A DNA stretch of 64,000 nt from Microbacterium sp. SORGH_AS_0888 (GTDB lineage Bacteria; Actinomycetota; Actinomycetes; Actinomycetales; Microbacteriaceae), in contig NZ_JAUTAZ010000001.1 of assembly GCF_030818905.1 (NCBI RefSeq), positions 558,001 to 622,000 of the forward strand, given 5' to 3'. Each line of letters begins with the position of its first letter. Within the stretch, counting starts at the first letter, position 1. The position numbers and the translations under genes are program-made. The notes beneath the pieces are model-generated. The model did not search any database. It was not told the origin of the DNA and saw nothing but the letters and a program-made list of their open reading frames with translations. This document shows, piece after piece, positions 10,139-18,748 of the stretch.

Positions 10139-11287
10139 ATGCCGCAGCCGCTGCAGGCACTGCCGCTCGAGGAGCTCCGCAGGCGTCGGAGCGTGAAGTG
10201 GCGCGCCTACCCGGAGGACGTGCTGCCGCTGTTCGTCGCGGAGACCGACTTCCCCCTCGCACCGGCGGTCCACGACGTGCTCGCGGAGGCGGTCGCCCGC
10301 GGCGACACCGGGTACACCCCGTCCGACCCCGGGATCCGCGCCGCCTACGCGGGCTTCGCGGCACGACGGTTCGGGTGGGACGTGGACGCGCGTCGCATCC
10401 GCTCGACGGGCGACGTGATGATGGGCGTCGTCGAGCTGCTGCGCCGCCTCACGCGCCCGGGCGACCGGGTCGTCGTCACCCCGCCCGTGTACCCGCCGTT
10501 CTTCGACTGCGTCGCCGAGGCGGGCGCGGAGACCGTCTCGGTTCCCCTCGTGGGGCTCGACGACGCGCCCGCCCTCGACCTCGCGGGCATCGAACGGGCG
10601 TTCGCGGCGGGTGCCCGCGCCCTGCTGCTGTGCAATCCGCACAACCCCACCGGGACGGTGCACGCGCAGACCGTGCTGCGTGAGCTCGCCGACATCGCGC
10701 ACCGACACGGCGCCGTCGTGATCAGCGACGAGATCCACGCGCCGCTCGCGGGCCGCGACTTCACCCCCTTCCTGTCCGCTTCCGAGATCGCGGCTCGGGT
10801 CGGATACGCCGTGACCTCCGCCAGCAAGGCGTTCAACCTCGCGGGTCTCAAGTGCGCCTTGATCATCACGGCGGATGACGCGACCACCGCGGTCGTCTCG
10901 TCGCTTCCCGACGAGGTCGAGTGGCGCACGGGCCTGTTCGGGGCGCTGGCGGGCACCGCCGCGTTCTCGCCGGCGAGCGACGAGTGGCTCGACCGGCTGC
11001 GGGCGGCGATCACCGCGAACCACGCACTGCTGGCCGATCTCCTCGCGGACCGCATTCCCGGCGCACGGTTCCGGATCCCGGATGCCGGCTACCTCGCGTG
11101 GGTGGATCTCTCCGCGCTCGGCTGGGGCGACGACCCGGCGACCAGGATCCTCCGCGAGGGCAGGGTGGCGCTGCACCACGGTCCCCGGTTCGGCCCGGGC
11201 GGAGAGGGTCATGTGCGGATCAACGTCGGCTGCGCGCCCGAGGTGCTGACCGAGGCCGTCCGTCGGATTGAAGTCCTTGTCAGGTAA
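10139..11287 (+). CDS. MalY/PatB-type PLP-dependent aminotransferase or C-S lyase
   Basis: The 382-residue protein is a fold-type I PLP enzyme of the MalY/PatB group, which includes cystathionine beta-lyases and some aminotransferases. The PLP lysine is K230 in SASKAFNLAGLK; NPHNPTG (166-172) and the D197-containing SDEIH bind the cofactor. The N-terminus RRRRSVKWRAYPEDVLPLFVAE is typical of the group. It follows sufT by 5 nt. It is not the NifS-like SufS desulfurase, although a C-S lyase beside a sulfur-handling operon is suggestive. The start is ATG 10139; the longer frame overlaps sufT. Confidence 0.85.
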   Translation: MPQPLQALPLEELRRRRSVKWRAYPEDVLPLFVAETDFPLAPAVHDVLAEAVARGDTGYTPSDPGIRAAYAGFAARRFGWDVDARRIRSTGDVMMGVVELLRRLTRPGDRVVVTPPVYPPFFDCVAEAGAETVSVPLVGLDDAPALDLAGIERAFAAGARALLLCNPHNPTGTVHAQTVLRELADIAHRHGAVVISDEIHAPLAGRDFTPFLSASEIAARVGYAVTSASKAFNLAGLKCALIITADDATTAVVSSLPDEVEWRTGLFGALAGTAAFSPASDEWLDRLRAAITANHALLADLLADRIPGARFRIPDAGYLAWVDLSALGWGDDPATRILREGRVALHHGPRFGPGGEGHVRINVGCAPEVLTEAVRRIEVLVR

Positions 11288-11296
11288 GGCTATCCT
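11268..11296 (+). promoter_or_regulatory. Promoter of the iron-uptake operon (TTGAAG-17-TATCCT)
   Basis: A -35 TTGAAG (11268-11273) and a -10 TATCCT (11291-11296) are separated by 17 nt. Transcription would begin about 7 nt later, at the GTG of 11303, giving a leaderless mRNA. The promoter lies inside the end of the aminotransferase gene. Confidence 0.7.
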
Positions 11297-11298
11297 CA
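11280..11298 (+). promoter_or_regulatory. IdeR/DtxR-type iron box
   Basis: TCAGGTAAGGCTATCCTCA matches the classical IdeR/DtxR 19-mer TTAGGTTAGGCTAACCTAA at 15 of 19 positions by my alignment. It covers the -10 box and ends 4 nt before the start codon, so Fe(II)-loaded repressor would block RNA polymerase. The downstream genes are siderophore uptake genes, the standard IdeR targets. Confidence 0.8.
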
Positions 11299-11302
11299 TT
11301 CG

Positions 11303-12229
11303 GTGACGACCGTTCGTGCCGCCCGGCCCGCCTACCGCCCCTATCTCGCTCGCGTCGAGCGCGTGCGGCGACTCAGCCCGCACTTCGTGCGCATCACCTT
11401 CGGCGGCGAGGGCTTCGAGCACTTCCGCGTCGGAGGTCCGGATCAGCGCATCAAGGTCGTGCTTCCGTTCGCCGACGGCTCGTTCTCCGACGTCGGGCAG
11501 CACAGCGAAAGTTCCGACTGGTACGACCGCTGGCGAGCGCTGCCCACCGCGGAGCGCAATCCGTTCCGCACCTACACCGTGCGCGGCGTCGACCCGTTGC
11601 TCAACCTCGTCGACGTCGACTTCGTCGTCCACGGCGACGAGGGCCCGGCGGGCGCCTGGGCGGCGAACGCCGCTGCGGGGCAGGAGCTGCTGCTCGTCGG
11701 TCCCGACGTGCGCGGCGGCGTCGACGGAGGCGGCGGCTACGACTGGCACCCCGGCACGGCACGCCGGCTGCTGCTCGCCGGTGACGAGACCGCGGCGCCG
11801 GCGATCGGCGCGATCCTCGAGAGCCTCGACCCCCAGACGGACGTCGACGCCTTCATCGAGGTCCCCTCGGCCGCCGATGCCCTGGCGATCGGCGCCCCGC
11901 ACGCTCGCGTGCACTGGGTCGCACGCGAGCAACGTCCCTGCGGAGAAGGGCTGATCGCGGCCGTCACCGCGTGGACGCGGTCGGCCGGCGACGTCCTCTC
12001 CGCCGCGGCGGCGCCGCGACCCCAGGTGCTCGAGGACATCGACGTCGACGCGGAGCTGCTCTGGGACAGCCCGCAGGACGCCGAGGGCGAGTTCTACGCC
12101 TGGATCGCGGGGGAGTCCGGAACCGTCAAGACGCTGCGTCGCCTGCTCGTGCAGGGACACGGCGTCGATCGGAAGCGGGTCGCGTTCATGGGCTACTGGC
12201 GAGCGGGGCAGTCGGAACGTATGGAATGA
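11303..12229 (+). CDS. Siderophore-interacting protein (ViuB-like FAD reductase)
   Basis: The 308-residue protein belongs to the SIP/ViuB family, flavin reductases that release iron from imported ferric siderophores in the cytosol. The flavin-binding RTYTVR is at 89-94, and GDETAAPAI starts the NAD(P)-binding half. The C-terminus carries LLVQGHGVDRKRVAFMGYWR, typical of the family. GTG 11303 is 4 nt past an iron box and probably the first transcribed base. The gene overlaps the first permease by four bases, so it is the first cistron of a five-gene uptake operon. Confidence 0.94.
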   Translation: MTTVRAARPAYRPYLARVERVRRLSPHFVRITFGGEGFEHFRVGGPDQRIKVVLPFADGSFSDVGQHSESSDWYDRWRALPTAERNPFRTYTVRGVDPLLNLVDVDFVVHGDEGPAGAWAANAAAGQELLLVGPDVRGGVDGGGGYDWHPGTARRLLLAGDETAAPAIGAILESLDPQTDVDAFIEVPSAADALAIGAPHARVHWVAREQRPCGEGLIAAVTAWTRSAGDVLSAAAAPRPQVLEDIDVDAELLWDSPQDAEGEFYAWIAGESGTVKTLRRLLVQGHGVDRKRVAFMGYWRAGQSERME

Positions 12230-13239
12230 CGGGCGCGACTCGGCTCCGCCGGGCGCGGCTCGTCCTCGTCCTCGCCGTCCTCCTGCTCGCCGCCGCCACG
12301 CTGCTCGGGCTCATGGTCGGCGCGCGCCCCATCCCGCCCGCGGTCGTGATCGACGCGCTCGTGCGGTTCGACCCCGCCTCGAACGACCACGTGGTCGTCC
12401 TCACGCAGCGCGTGCCGCGCACCGTGATCGGACTCGTCGCCGGAGCAGCCCTGGCACTCGCCGGCACTCTGATGCAGGGGCTGACCCGTAACCCGCTCGC
12501 CGATCCCGGTCTCCTCGGCATCAACGCCGGAGCCTCTGTCGCGGTCCTCACCGCGATCACACTGTTCGGTCTGACGAACCCGGGCGCCTTCGTCTGGTTC
12601 GCCTTCGCGGGCGCCGCCATCGCCGCCGTGGCGGTCGCCGTCGTCGGCACGCGCGGGCCCGACGGGACCAACCCCGCGAAGCTGGCCCTCACGGGCGCCG
12701 CCATGACGGCGGGACTGACCGCGGTCGCGACCCTGATCCTCACGACCTCCGTGCTGACCTTCGACGTCTACCGGTACTGGCAGGTCGGCGGGCTGACGGC
12801 CCGCGGGCTGGATGCGGTCGCGGTGGTGGCCGTGCCGGTCGCTGCGGGCGCGGTGATCGCGTTCCTCTGCGCCCGAGGACTCGACCTCCTCGCGCTCGGG
12901 GAAGAGAGCGCGATCGCCCTCGGCCACCACGTACGACGCACGCGGGCCCTCGGCATCCTCGCCACCGTGCTGCTGTGCGGAGGGGCGACCGCCATCGCCG
13001 GTCCCATCGTGTTCGTCGGCCTCGTGGTGCCGCACGTGTTGCGACCTCTCGTCGGCACGGACCACAGGTGGCTCATGCTGACGGCGATCCCGGCCGGCGC
13101 CGCGCTCCTCGTGTGCGCCGACGTCGTCGGCCGGATCATCGCCCCGCCCGGCGAGGTACAGGCGGGAGTCGTGGTCGCGTTCGTGGGCGCACCGTTGCTC
13201 ATCTGGCTCGTCCTGCGGCGCGGAAGGGTGCTGCTGTGA
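12226..13239 (+). CDS. FecCD-family siderophore ABC permease, first subunit
   Basis: This BtuC/FecCD-type permease has 337 residues and about ten membrane spans. Family motifs include RVPRTVIGLVAGAALALAG, GLTRNPLADPGLLGINAGA and GPIVFVGLVVPHV. It should pair with the second permease to carry ferric siderophore into the cell. The ATG at 12226 overlaps the SIP stop, and its own stop overlaps the next GTG. Much of the upstream open frame lies within SIP and is not coding. Confidence 0.95.
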   Translation: MTGATRLRRARLVLVLAVLLLAAATLLGLMVGARPIPPAVVIDALVRFDPASNDHVVVLTQRVPRTVIGLVAGAALALAGTLMQGLTRNPLADPGLLGINAGASVAVLTAITLFGLTNPGAFVWFAFAGAAIAAVAVAVVGTRGPDGTNPAKLALTGAAMTAGLTAVATLILTTSVLTFDVYRYWQVGGLTARGLDAVAVVAVPVAAGAVIAFLCARGLDLLALGEESAIALGHHVRRTRALGILATVLLCGGATAIAGPIVFVGLVVPHVLRPLVGTDHRWLMLTAIPAGAALLVCADVVGRIIAPPGEVQAGVVVAFVGAPLLIWLVLRRGRVLL

Positions 13240-14312
13240 ACGCCGACGCTCCGTCCGTCTCGACGGCGGGCGCGGCGGCATGGACGTCGTCGGCATCCGG
13301 CTCGCTCGACGCGGTGCGCGGCCGCGCGCGCCGCCGACGTCTCCTCGTCGTCTCCGGCGTGCTGCTGCTCGGCGCCGTCGTGGCCGCCGCGTCGTTGTCG
13401 CTGGGCGACTACCCGCTGCCGCCGGCCGATCTCTGGCGCACCCTGTGGGGCGGAGGCGAGCGCATCCAGTCCTACGTCGTGTTCCAGGTGCGACTCCCGC
13501 GCCTGCTGATGGCTCTGCTCGTCGGCGCCTGTCTCGCGGTCGCGGGAGCGCTCCTGCAGACCCTCCTGCGCAACCCGCTCGCGAGTCCCGACCTGCTCGG
13601 CGTCAGCGGGGGCGCCGGCGCCGCGGCCGTGCTCGCGATGGTCGTGTGGCGGCTCACCGGGCCCGGACTCGCGTTCGCGGCGTTCGCCGGAGGGGTGGGG
13701 GTGGCGGCGTTCCTCCTCCTGGCCGGCCACCGCCGCGTGGACGGCGGCTATCGCCTGATCCTCGCCGGCATCGGCGTGTCCTTCCTCTCGGTGTCGGTCA
13801 CGAGCTTCCTCCTCGTCCGGGCGCAGCTCCAGCTCGCCCAGGACGCGCTCGTGTGGCTCACCGGAAGCCTCTCGGCCACGACCTGGGCGAGCATCGTGAC
13901 GGTCGCGCTCGTCGCCGTCGCCGCACTGCCGATCGTGGTGCTCTGCGCGCGATGGCTGCCGATCACCCAGCTGGGCACGGCGACGGCCATATCGCTCGGC
14001 GTGCGCACCGGCAGGGTGCGCCTCCTGACGGTGGGCGCGGCGGTTCTGCTGGTCGCGGTGACCTGCGCGTTCACCGGACCGATCTCCTTCATCGCGCTGT
14101 GCGCACCGGCCATCGCGCGCCCGTTGATCGGCCATGGCGGGATCGCCGTCGGCACGAGCGCGGGCATCGGCGCGGTGCTGCTGGCCTCCGCCGACCTCGT
14201 CGCCCAGTTCGCCATCCCGGGCCGCTCCGTGCCGGTCGGCGTGGTGACGGGCGCCATCGGCGCGGTCTTCCTCCTCTGGCTGCTCTCCGCCTCGAAAGGA
14301 CGCACGCTGTGA
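13236..14312 (+). CDS. FecCD-family siderophore ABC permease, second subunit
   Basis: The 358-residue protein is a second FecCD permease with LLQTLLRNPLASPDLLGVSG and CAFTGPISFIALCAPAIARP. A polar N-terminal extension of about 30 residues precedes the first helix. The start is GTG 13236, in a GTGA overlap with the preceding permease; homologous sequence begins soon after. Heterodimeric permeases of this kind are usual for actinobacterial siderophore importers. It overlaps the ATPase gene by four bases. Confidence 0.95.
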   Translation: MNADAPSVSTAGAAAWTSSASGSLDAVRGRARRRRLLVVSGVLLLGAVVAAASLSLGDYPLPPADLWRTLWGGGERIQSYVVFQVRLPRLLMALLVGACLAVAGALLQTLLRNPLASPDLLGVSGGAGAAAVLAMVVWRLTGPGLAFAAFAGGVGVAAFLLLAGHRRVDGGYRLILAGIGVSFLSVSVTSFLLVRAQLQLAQDALVWLTGSLSATTWASIVTVALVAVAALPIVVLCARWLPITQLGTATAISLGVRTGRVRLLTVGAAVLLVAVTCAFTGPISFIALCAPAIARPLIGHGGIAVGTSAGIGAVLLASADLVAQFAIPGRSVPVGVVTGAIGAVFLLWLLSASKGRTL

Positions 14313-15130
14313 CCGACACCTCATCGCCACGGCTGGCCGTGCACGGCATCTCCGCAGGGTATGCGGGGCGAACCGTGATCGACGGGCTCGATCTCTCGTT
14401 CGCGCCGGGGCGCATGACCGCGATCATCGGCGCGAACGCGTGCGGCAAGTCGACCCTGCTGAGCACCCTCGCCCGCGTTCTCACGCCGACGGCCGGACAT
14501 GTCTCGCTGGATGGCGATGATGTCGCCTCCCTCCCTCGACGTCGCTTCGCCCGACAGGTCGGCCTGCTCCCGCAACAGCCGACGGCGCCGGACGGGCTCA
14601 CGGTCGCGGAGCTCGTGTCCCGCGGACGCCATCCGCACCGCGGCGTGTTCCAGCGCTGGAGCACGGCGGACAGTGCGAGCGTCGACGCGGCGATGACGAC
14701 GACCGGCGTCGCAGCTCTCGCCGACCGCCCGGTCGGCGACCTGTCCGGCGGCCAGCGACAGCGGGTGTGGATCGCGATGGCGCTCGCTCAGGAGCCCCGC
14801 ATCCTGCTCTTGGACGAGCCGACGACGTTCCTCGACCTGAGCCATCAGATCGAGGTGCTCGATCTCCTGCGCGAGCTCAACCACACCAGCGGCACCACCA
14901 TCATCGCGGTGCTGCACGAGCTCAACCTCGCTGCGCGATACGCGGACGAGCTCATCGTGATGAAGGGCGGACGCGCGCTCGCACAGGGCACTCCGACGGA
15001 CGTGCTGACCCGCGACGTCGTCGCCGAGGCGTTCGCGCTCGACGCCCTCGTCACCCCGGATCCGCTCACCCAGACCCCCCTCGTCATCCCGGTCCCTGGC
15101 GGCGCGCACGCCCCCAGGGACCGTGGGTGA
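14309..15130 (+). CDS. Siderophore ABC importer ATPase (FecE-like)
   Basis: The 273-residue ATPase energises the FecCD permeases. Walker A is GANACGKST at 41-49; the Q-loop LLPQQP, the signature LSGGQRQRVW and Walker B ILLLDEPTTFLDLSHQ follow. The Walker A has AC where most family members have GC or SG, which should not matter for catalysis. The start is GTG 14309, in a GTGA overlap. The C-terminus extends about 20 residues past the usual end. Confidence 0.95.
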   Translation: MTDTSSPRLAVHGISAGYAGRTVIDGLDLSFAPGRMTAIIGANACGKSTLLSTLARVLTPTAGHVSLDGDDVASLPRRRFARQVGLLPQQPTAPDGLTVAELVSRGRHPHRGVFQRWSTADSASVDAAMTTTGVAALADRPVGDLSGGQRQRVWIAMALAQEPRILLLDEPTTFLDLSHQIEVLDLLRELNHTSGTTIIAVLHELNLAARYADELIVMKGGRALAQGTPTDVLTRDVVAEAFALDALVTPDPLTQTPLVIPVPGGAHAPRDRG

Positions 15131-15158
15131 GAACCTCCACAGAAGAAAGGCACACAGC

Positions 15159-16178
15159 ATGTCCCGAATCTCCTTCCGGTGGCGCGCCGCGGCGCTCGCA
15201 CTCGCGGGGGCGCTCGCGCTCTCGGGTTGCGCCGCGGGCACGCCCGCAACCGGCGCCTCCGACACGAACAGCGGCGGCGCGGTGACCTTCACCCACATGT
15301 ACGGCCAGACCACGATCGACCACCGCCCCGAGCGCGTCGCGACCTGGGGATGGGGGTCCGCCGACGCGGTGCTCGCGCTGGGCGTGATGCCCGTCGCGAT
15401 CCCCGCCGACACCTACGGCGCTCCGGACACCGGCGTGACGCCGTGGATGCAGGCGGCGATCGACAAGGTCGGCGGCACGCCGCCGACGATCCTCAAGAGC
15501 ACGAGCGACGAGCTTCCCATCGAGCAGTTGCTGGCGACCGACCCGGACGTGCTCATCGCGCCGTACTCGGGGCTGACGCAGGACGAGTACGACAAGGTCA
15601 CCGCGGCGGGGGTGCCGGTCGTGGCACCGGCGAAGGCCACCTGGTCTACTCCGTGGCGCGAGGTCATCACCGACACCGGAAAGGCGCTCGGCCTCGACTC
15701 CCAGGCGACGACGCTCATCGACGACCTCAACGGCCAGGTCGCCGCCGCAGCGGCGGCACACCCCGAGTTCGCGGGCACGACCATCGCGTTCGCATCCGAC
15801 ACGATCGACACGTTCTACCTCTACCTCCCGGCCGACGCCCGCGTCGAGCTCCTCGAGGATCTCGGCTTCACGAGCGCCCCCTCGGTGACGGCGCTCGACA
15901 ACGGGTCCGCCACGTTCTACACGACGGTCAGCGCCGAGAACCTCGACCGGATCGACGCGGACGTGATCTTCGTCTACGCCGCCGATGACGCAGCGCTGAA
16001 CACCTTCCTGACCTCGGCACGGACCACGGCGATCCCCGCGGTCAAGAAGGGGGCGGTCGCCTCGATCGTCGGCAACGTCGACAGCGACGCCGTCTCGCCC
16101 ACCGCCCTGACACTGCCCTACATCCTGCCCACGCTCGTCGACCAGCTCGCGCAGGCGACCGCGAAGGCCAAGGCCTGA
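15159..16178 (+). CDS. Siderophore-binding lipoprotein (FepB/FecB-like)
   Basis: This 339-residue extracytoplasmic binding protein delivers ferric siderophore to the permeases. It has a lipoprotein signal with lipobox LSGC (C24) and a helical-backbone periplasmic-binding fold, with RPERVATWGWGSADAVLALG and the later EQLLATDPDVLIAP. The start ATG 15159 has AGAAAGG eight bases upstream; an in-frame codon 36 nt earlier lacks such a site. It is the last gene of the operon and is followed by a strong terminator. Confidence 0.95.
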   Translation: MSRISFRWRAAALALAGALALSGCAAGTPATGASDTNSGGAVTFTHMYGQTTIDHRPERVATWGWGSADAVLALGVMPVAIPADTYGAPDTGVTPWMQAAIDKVGGTPPTILKSTSDELPIEQLLATDPDVLIAPYSGLTQDEYDKVTAAGVPVVAPAKATWSTPWREVITDTGKALGLDSQATTLIDDLNGQVAAAAAAHPEFAGTTIAFASDTIDTFYLYLPADARVELLEDLGFTSAPSVTALDNGSATFYTTVSAENLDRIDADVIFVYAADDAALNTFLTSARTTAIPAVKKGAVASIVGNVDSDAVSPTALTLPYILPTLVDQLAQATAKAKA

Positions 16179-16188
16179 CCCCTTCGCC

Positions 16189-16240
16189 GCAGCAAGACGG
16201 AAGCCCGGTGGATCGCTCCACCGGGCTTCCGTCTTGCTGC
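16189..16240. terminator. Bidirectional terminator between the iron operon and bioY
   Basis: Perfect 24-bp arms at 16189-16212 and 16217-16240 enclose a four-base TCGC loop. It lies between convergent genes. There is no long T tract; the strength comes from the stem. Confidence 0.9.
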
Positions 16241-16251
16241 GCGTGATGCGG

Positions 16252-16911
16252 TCAGCGTCCCTTGCGGGTGTCCAGCGCGCGAACGAGCGCCCACGCGCCC
16301 GGGATGAGCGCCGCAGCGATCACGGCCTTCACGACGCCCGGCAGGATGAACGGAAGCAGTCCCGACTCGATCGTGCCCTGCAGCGCGGTCGCATAGCCCC
16401 ACGCCGTGTAGGTCTCGGCGCCGATCGCGGAGAACCACACGAACAGCCACGGCAGGCCGACGGCGAACGTCACGACCGTGCCGACCACGAAGGTCACGAG
16501 CGCCTTGACGAACCGCCGGTCCCACTGACGCTCCGACATCCAGCCGACGAGCGCCGCGGAGACGATGAAGCCGACGATGAAGCCGCCGGTGGAGCCGAAG
16601 AGGACGCCCGGACCGGACGCCCCCTCGGAGAACACCGGGAGGCCGACGACGCCGACGAACGCGTAGAGCAGGAGGGCGGATGCGGCGCGCACCGCGCCGA
16701 GCGAGGCGCCCACGACGAGCACGGCGAGCGTCTGCCCGGTGATGGGGACGATCGGAAGCGGGATCGTCACCTGCGCGAGCAGAGCGACGAAGATCGTGCC
16801 CGCGACGACCACGCCGGCGTCGACCGCCAGGGCGAGCGCGCGGGACGACGGTCGGGCGATGAGATCGGCGAGCACGCGGCGCCGGGGAAGTGCGGAGGCA
16901 AAGGACGACAT
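16252..16911 (-). CDS. bioY: Biotin transporter BioY (ECF substrate-binding component)
   Basis: BioY is the membrane S-component that binds biotin. The 219-residue protein has six predicted helices and the family signature region PIVPITGQTLAVLVVGASLG, with GPGVLFGSTGGFIVGF. No BioM or BioN gene is adjacent, so it either acts alone or uses a shared ECF module encoded elsewhere. A good ribosome-binding site (AAGGAG) precedes the ATG at 16911. I see no BioR-type operator. Confidence 0.95.
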   Translation of the reverse strand: MSSFASALPRRRVLADLIARPSSRALALAVDAGVVVAGTIFVALLAQVTIPLPIVPITGQTLAVLVVGASLGAVRAASALLLYAFVGVVGLPVFSEGASGPGVLFGSTGGFIVGFIVSAALVGWMSERQWDRRFVKALVTFVVGTVVTFAVGLPWLFVWFSAIGAETYTAWGYATALQGTIESGLLPFILPGVVKAVIAAALIPGAWALVRALDTRKGR

Positions 16912-16964
16912 CGGACTCCTTGAGCGTGACGGGACCGCACCGGTCGGCGCGGCATCTGCGACTC

Positions 16965-16970
16965 AGCCTA
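16965..16970 (-). promoter_or_regulatory. Candidate -10 box (TAGGCT) for bioY
   Basis: The hexamer reads TAGGCT on the minus strand and would give a leader of about 47 nt before the bioY ATG. Confidence 0.4.
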
Positions 16971-17055
16971 GGGGCAGCCGGGTCGCGGTGATTGGACGAC
17001 ATCGACCGAGGATTCGGCGATCCGCTGTGGAGATCGTGCATACCTTGACCCCCGG

Positions 17056-17061
17056 TAGACT
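17056..17061 (+). promoter_or_regulatory. Candidate -10 box (TAGACT) for the ABC-F gene
   Basis: TAGACT lies 50 nt before the GTG at 17112, predicting a leader of about 43 nt. A second hexamer, TTGACC, is too close to act as its -35. Confidence 0.4.
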
Positions 17062-17111
17062 GGGAAGTCGGCCGCTCGGCCGCCTCACCCCACGAAGAAC
17101 GGACGTCTGCT

Positions 17112-18710
17112 GTGCTCGCCGTGCACGATCTCGAGATCCGCGTGGGCGCCCGCGTGCTCATGCAGGACGTGTCGTTCCGGGTCGGGAATGGCGACAAGGT
17201 CGGACTCGTGGGCCGAAACGGTGCCGGCAAGACGACGTTGACGAAGGTCCTCGCGGGTGATCTTCTCGCCAGCAACGGCTCCGTCGAGCGCACCGGCGAG
17301 CTCGGCTACCTTCCGCAGGACCCTCGTTCCGGCGACCCGGAGATGCTCGCGCGCACGCGCATCCTCGACGCGCGCGGCCTCGGCACGCTCGCTCTCGGCA
17401 TGCACGAGGCCTCACTGGCGATGGCCGACGATGACCCCGACACCGCGGCGGCCGCCATGCGTCGGTACGGCAACCTCACGGAGCGGTTCGAAGCGCTGGG
17501 CGGCTACGCCGCCGAGGCCGAGGCGGCCTCGATCGCCCACAACCTGTCCCTGCCGGATCGGATCCTGGATCAGCCGCTCAAGACGCTCTCGGGTGGGCAG
17601 CGCCGCCGGATCGAGCTCGCCCGCATCCTGTTCTCGGATGCGCAGACCATGATCCTCGACGAGCCGACCAACCATCTCGACGCCGACTCGGTCGTGTGGC
17701 TGCGCGAGTTCCTCAAGGGCTACAAGGGCGGCCTGATCGTCATCAGCCACGATGTGGAGCTCGTGGGCGAGACCGTCAACCGCGTCTTCTACCTCGACGC
17801 GAACCGTCAGGTCATCGACGTCTACAACATGGGCTGGAAGCACTACCAGCGCCAGCGCGTCGCCGACGAGGAGCGCCGCAAGAAGGAGCGCGCCAACGCC
17901 GAGAAGAAGGCGACGGCACTCCAGCAGCAGGCCGCCCGCTTCGGCGCGAAGGCCACCAAGGCCGCGGCCGCGCACCAGATGGTCGCCCGTGCCGAGAAGC
18001 TGCTGGCCGGACTCGACGAGGTCCGCCAGGACGACAGGGTCGCGAAGCTGCGGTTCCCCAAGCCGGCTCCGTGCGGCAAGACGCCGCTGCGGGCGACCGG
18101 GCTCAGCAAGTCGTACGGCTCGCTCGAGATCTTCACGGATGTCGACCTCGCGATCGATCGCGGGTCGAAGGTGGTCGTGCTGGGCCTCAACGGCGCGGGC
18201 AAGACGACGCTGCTGCGGATGCTGGCGGGCGTCGACAAGCCCGACACCGGCCAGATCGAGCCCGGGCACGGGCTGAAGATCGGCTACTACGCCCAGGAGC
18301 ACGAGAACCTCGACACGTCCCGCTCCGTCCTGGACAACATGATGTCGGCCGCGCCCGATCTGAACGCGACGGAAGCGCGCAAGGTGCTGGGGTCGTTCCT
18401 CTTCACGGGCGACGACGTGCTCAAGCCCGCGGGTGTGCTGTCCGGCGGCGAGAAGACACGCCTGTCGCTGGCGACGCTCGTGGTCTCGAGCGCGAACGTG
18501 CTGCTCCTCGACGAGCCGACCAACAACCTCGATCCGGCCTCGCGCGACGAGATCCTCGGAGCCCTCGCACACTACGAGGGCTCCGTCGTCCTCGTCTCGC
18601 ACGACGAAGGGGCGGTGGAGGCGCTCAACCCGGAGCGCGTCCTCATCCTCCCCGACGGCGTCGAGGACATCTGGGGACGCGACTACATCGATCTGATCAC
18701 GCTCGCGTGA
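17112..18710 (+). CDS. ABC-F family ATPase (ribosome-associated type)
   Basis: The 532-residue protein has two ABC ATPase domains and no membrane segments, which defines the ABC-F family acting at the ribosome. Walker A motifs are GRNGAGKTT (34-42) and GLNGAGKTT (about 357-365); signatures are LSGGQRRR and LSGGEKTR (about 442). The linker at about 238-300 is strongly basic and helical with an RRKKERANAEKK stretch, as expected for the P-site tRNA interaction motif region. Whether it is a housekeeping factor or gives antibiotic resistance cannot be told from sequence alone. Confidence 0.92.
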   Translation: MLAVHDLEIRVGARVLMQDVSFRVGNGDKVGLVGRNGAGKTTLTKVLAGDLLASNGSVERTGELGYLPQDPRSGDPEMLARTRILDARGLGTLALGMHEASLAMADDDPDTAAAAMRRYGNLTERFEALGGYAAEAEAASIAHNLSLPDRILDQPLKTLSGGQRRRIELARILFSDAQTMILDEPTNHLDADSVVWLREFLKGYKGGLIVISHDVELVGETVNRVFYLDANRQVIDVYNMGWKHYQRQRVADEERRKKERANAEKKATALQQQAARFGAKATKAAAAHQMVARAEKLLAGLDEVRQDDRVAKLRFPKPAPCGKTPLRATGLSKSYGSLEIFTDVDLAIDRGSKVVVLGLNGAGKTTLLRMLAGVDKPDTGQIEPGHGLKIGYYAQEHENLDTSRSVLDNMMSAAPDLNATEARKVLGSFLFTGDDVLKPAGVLSGGEKTRLSLATLVVSSANVLLLDEPTNNLDPASRDEILGALAHYEGSVVLVSHDEGAVEALNPERVLILPDGVEDIWGRDYIDLITLA

Positions 18711-18748
18711 CGCCGCGCGGCGCCGCCGTCGGCCCGATCTCGTCGGCG

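Noticed and set aside
10010..12160. 716-codon frame on the minus strand
   Set aside because: It lies opposite the aminotransferase and SIP genes and shows no conserved motif.
17045..17061. TTGACC and TAGACT as a -35/-10 pair before the ABC-F gene
   Set aside because: They are only five bases apart, far too close; only the TAGACT is kept as a candidate.
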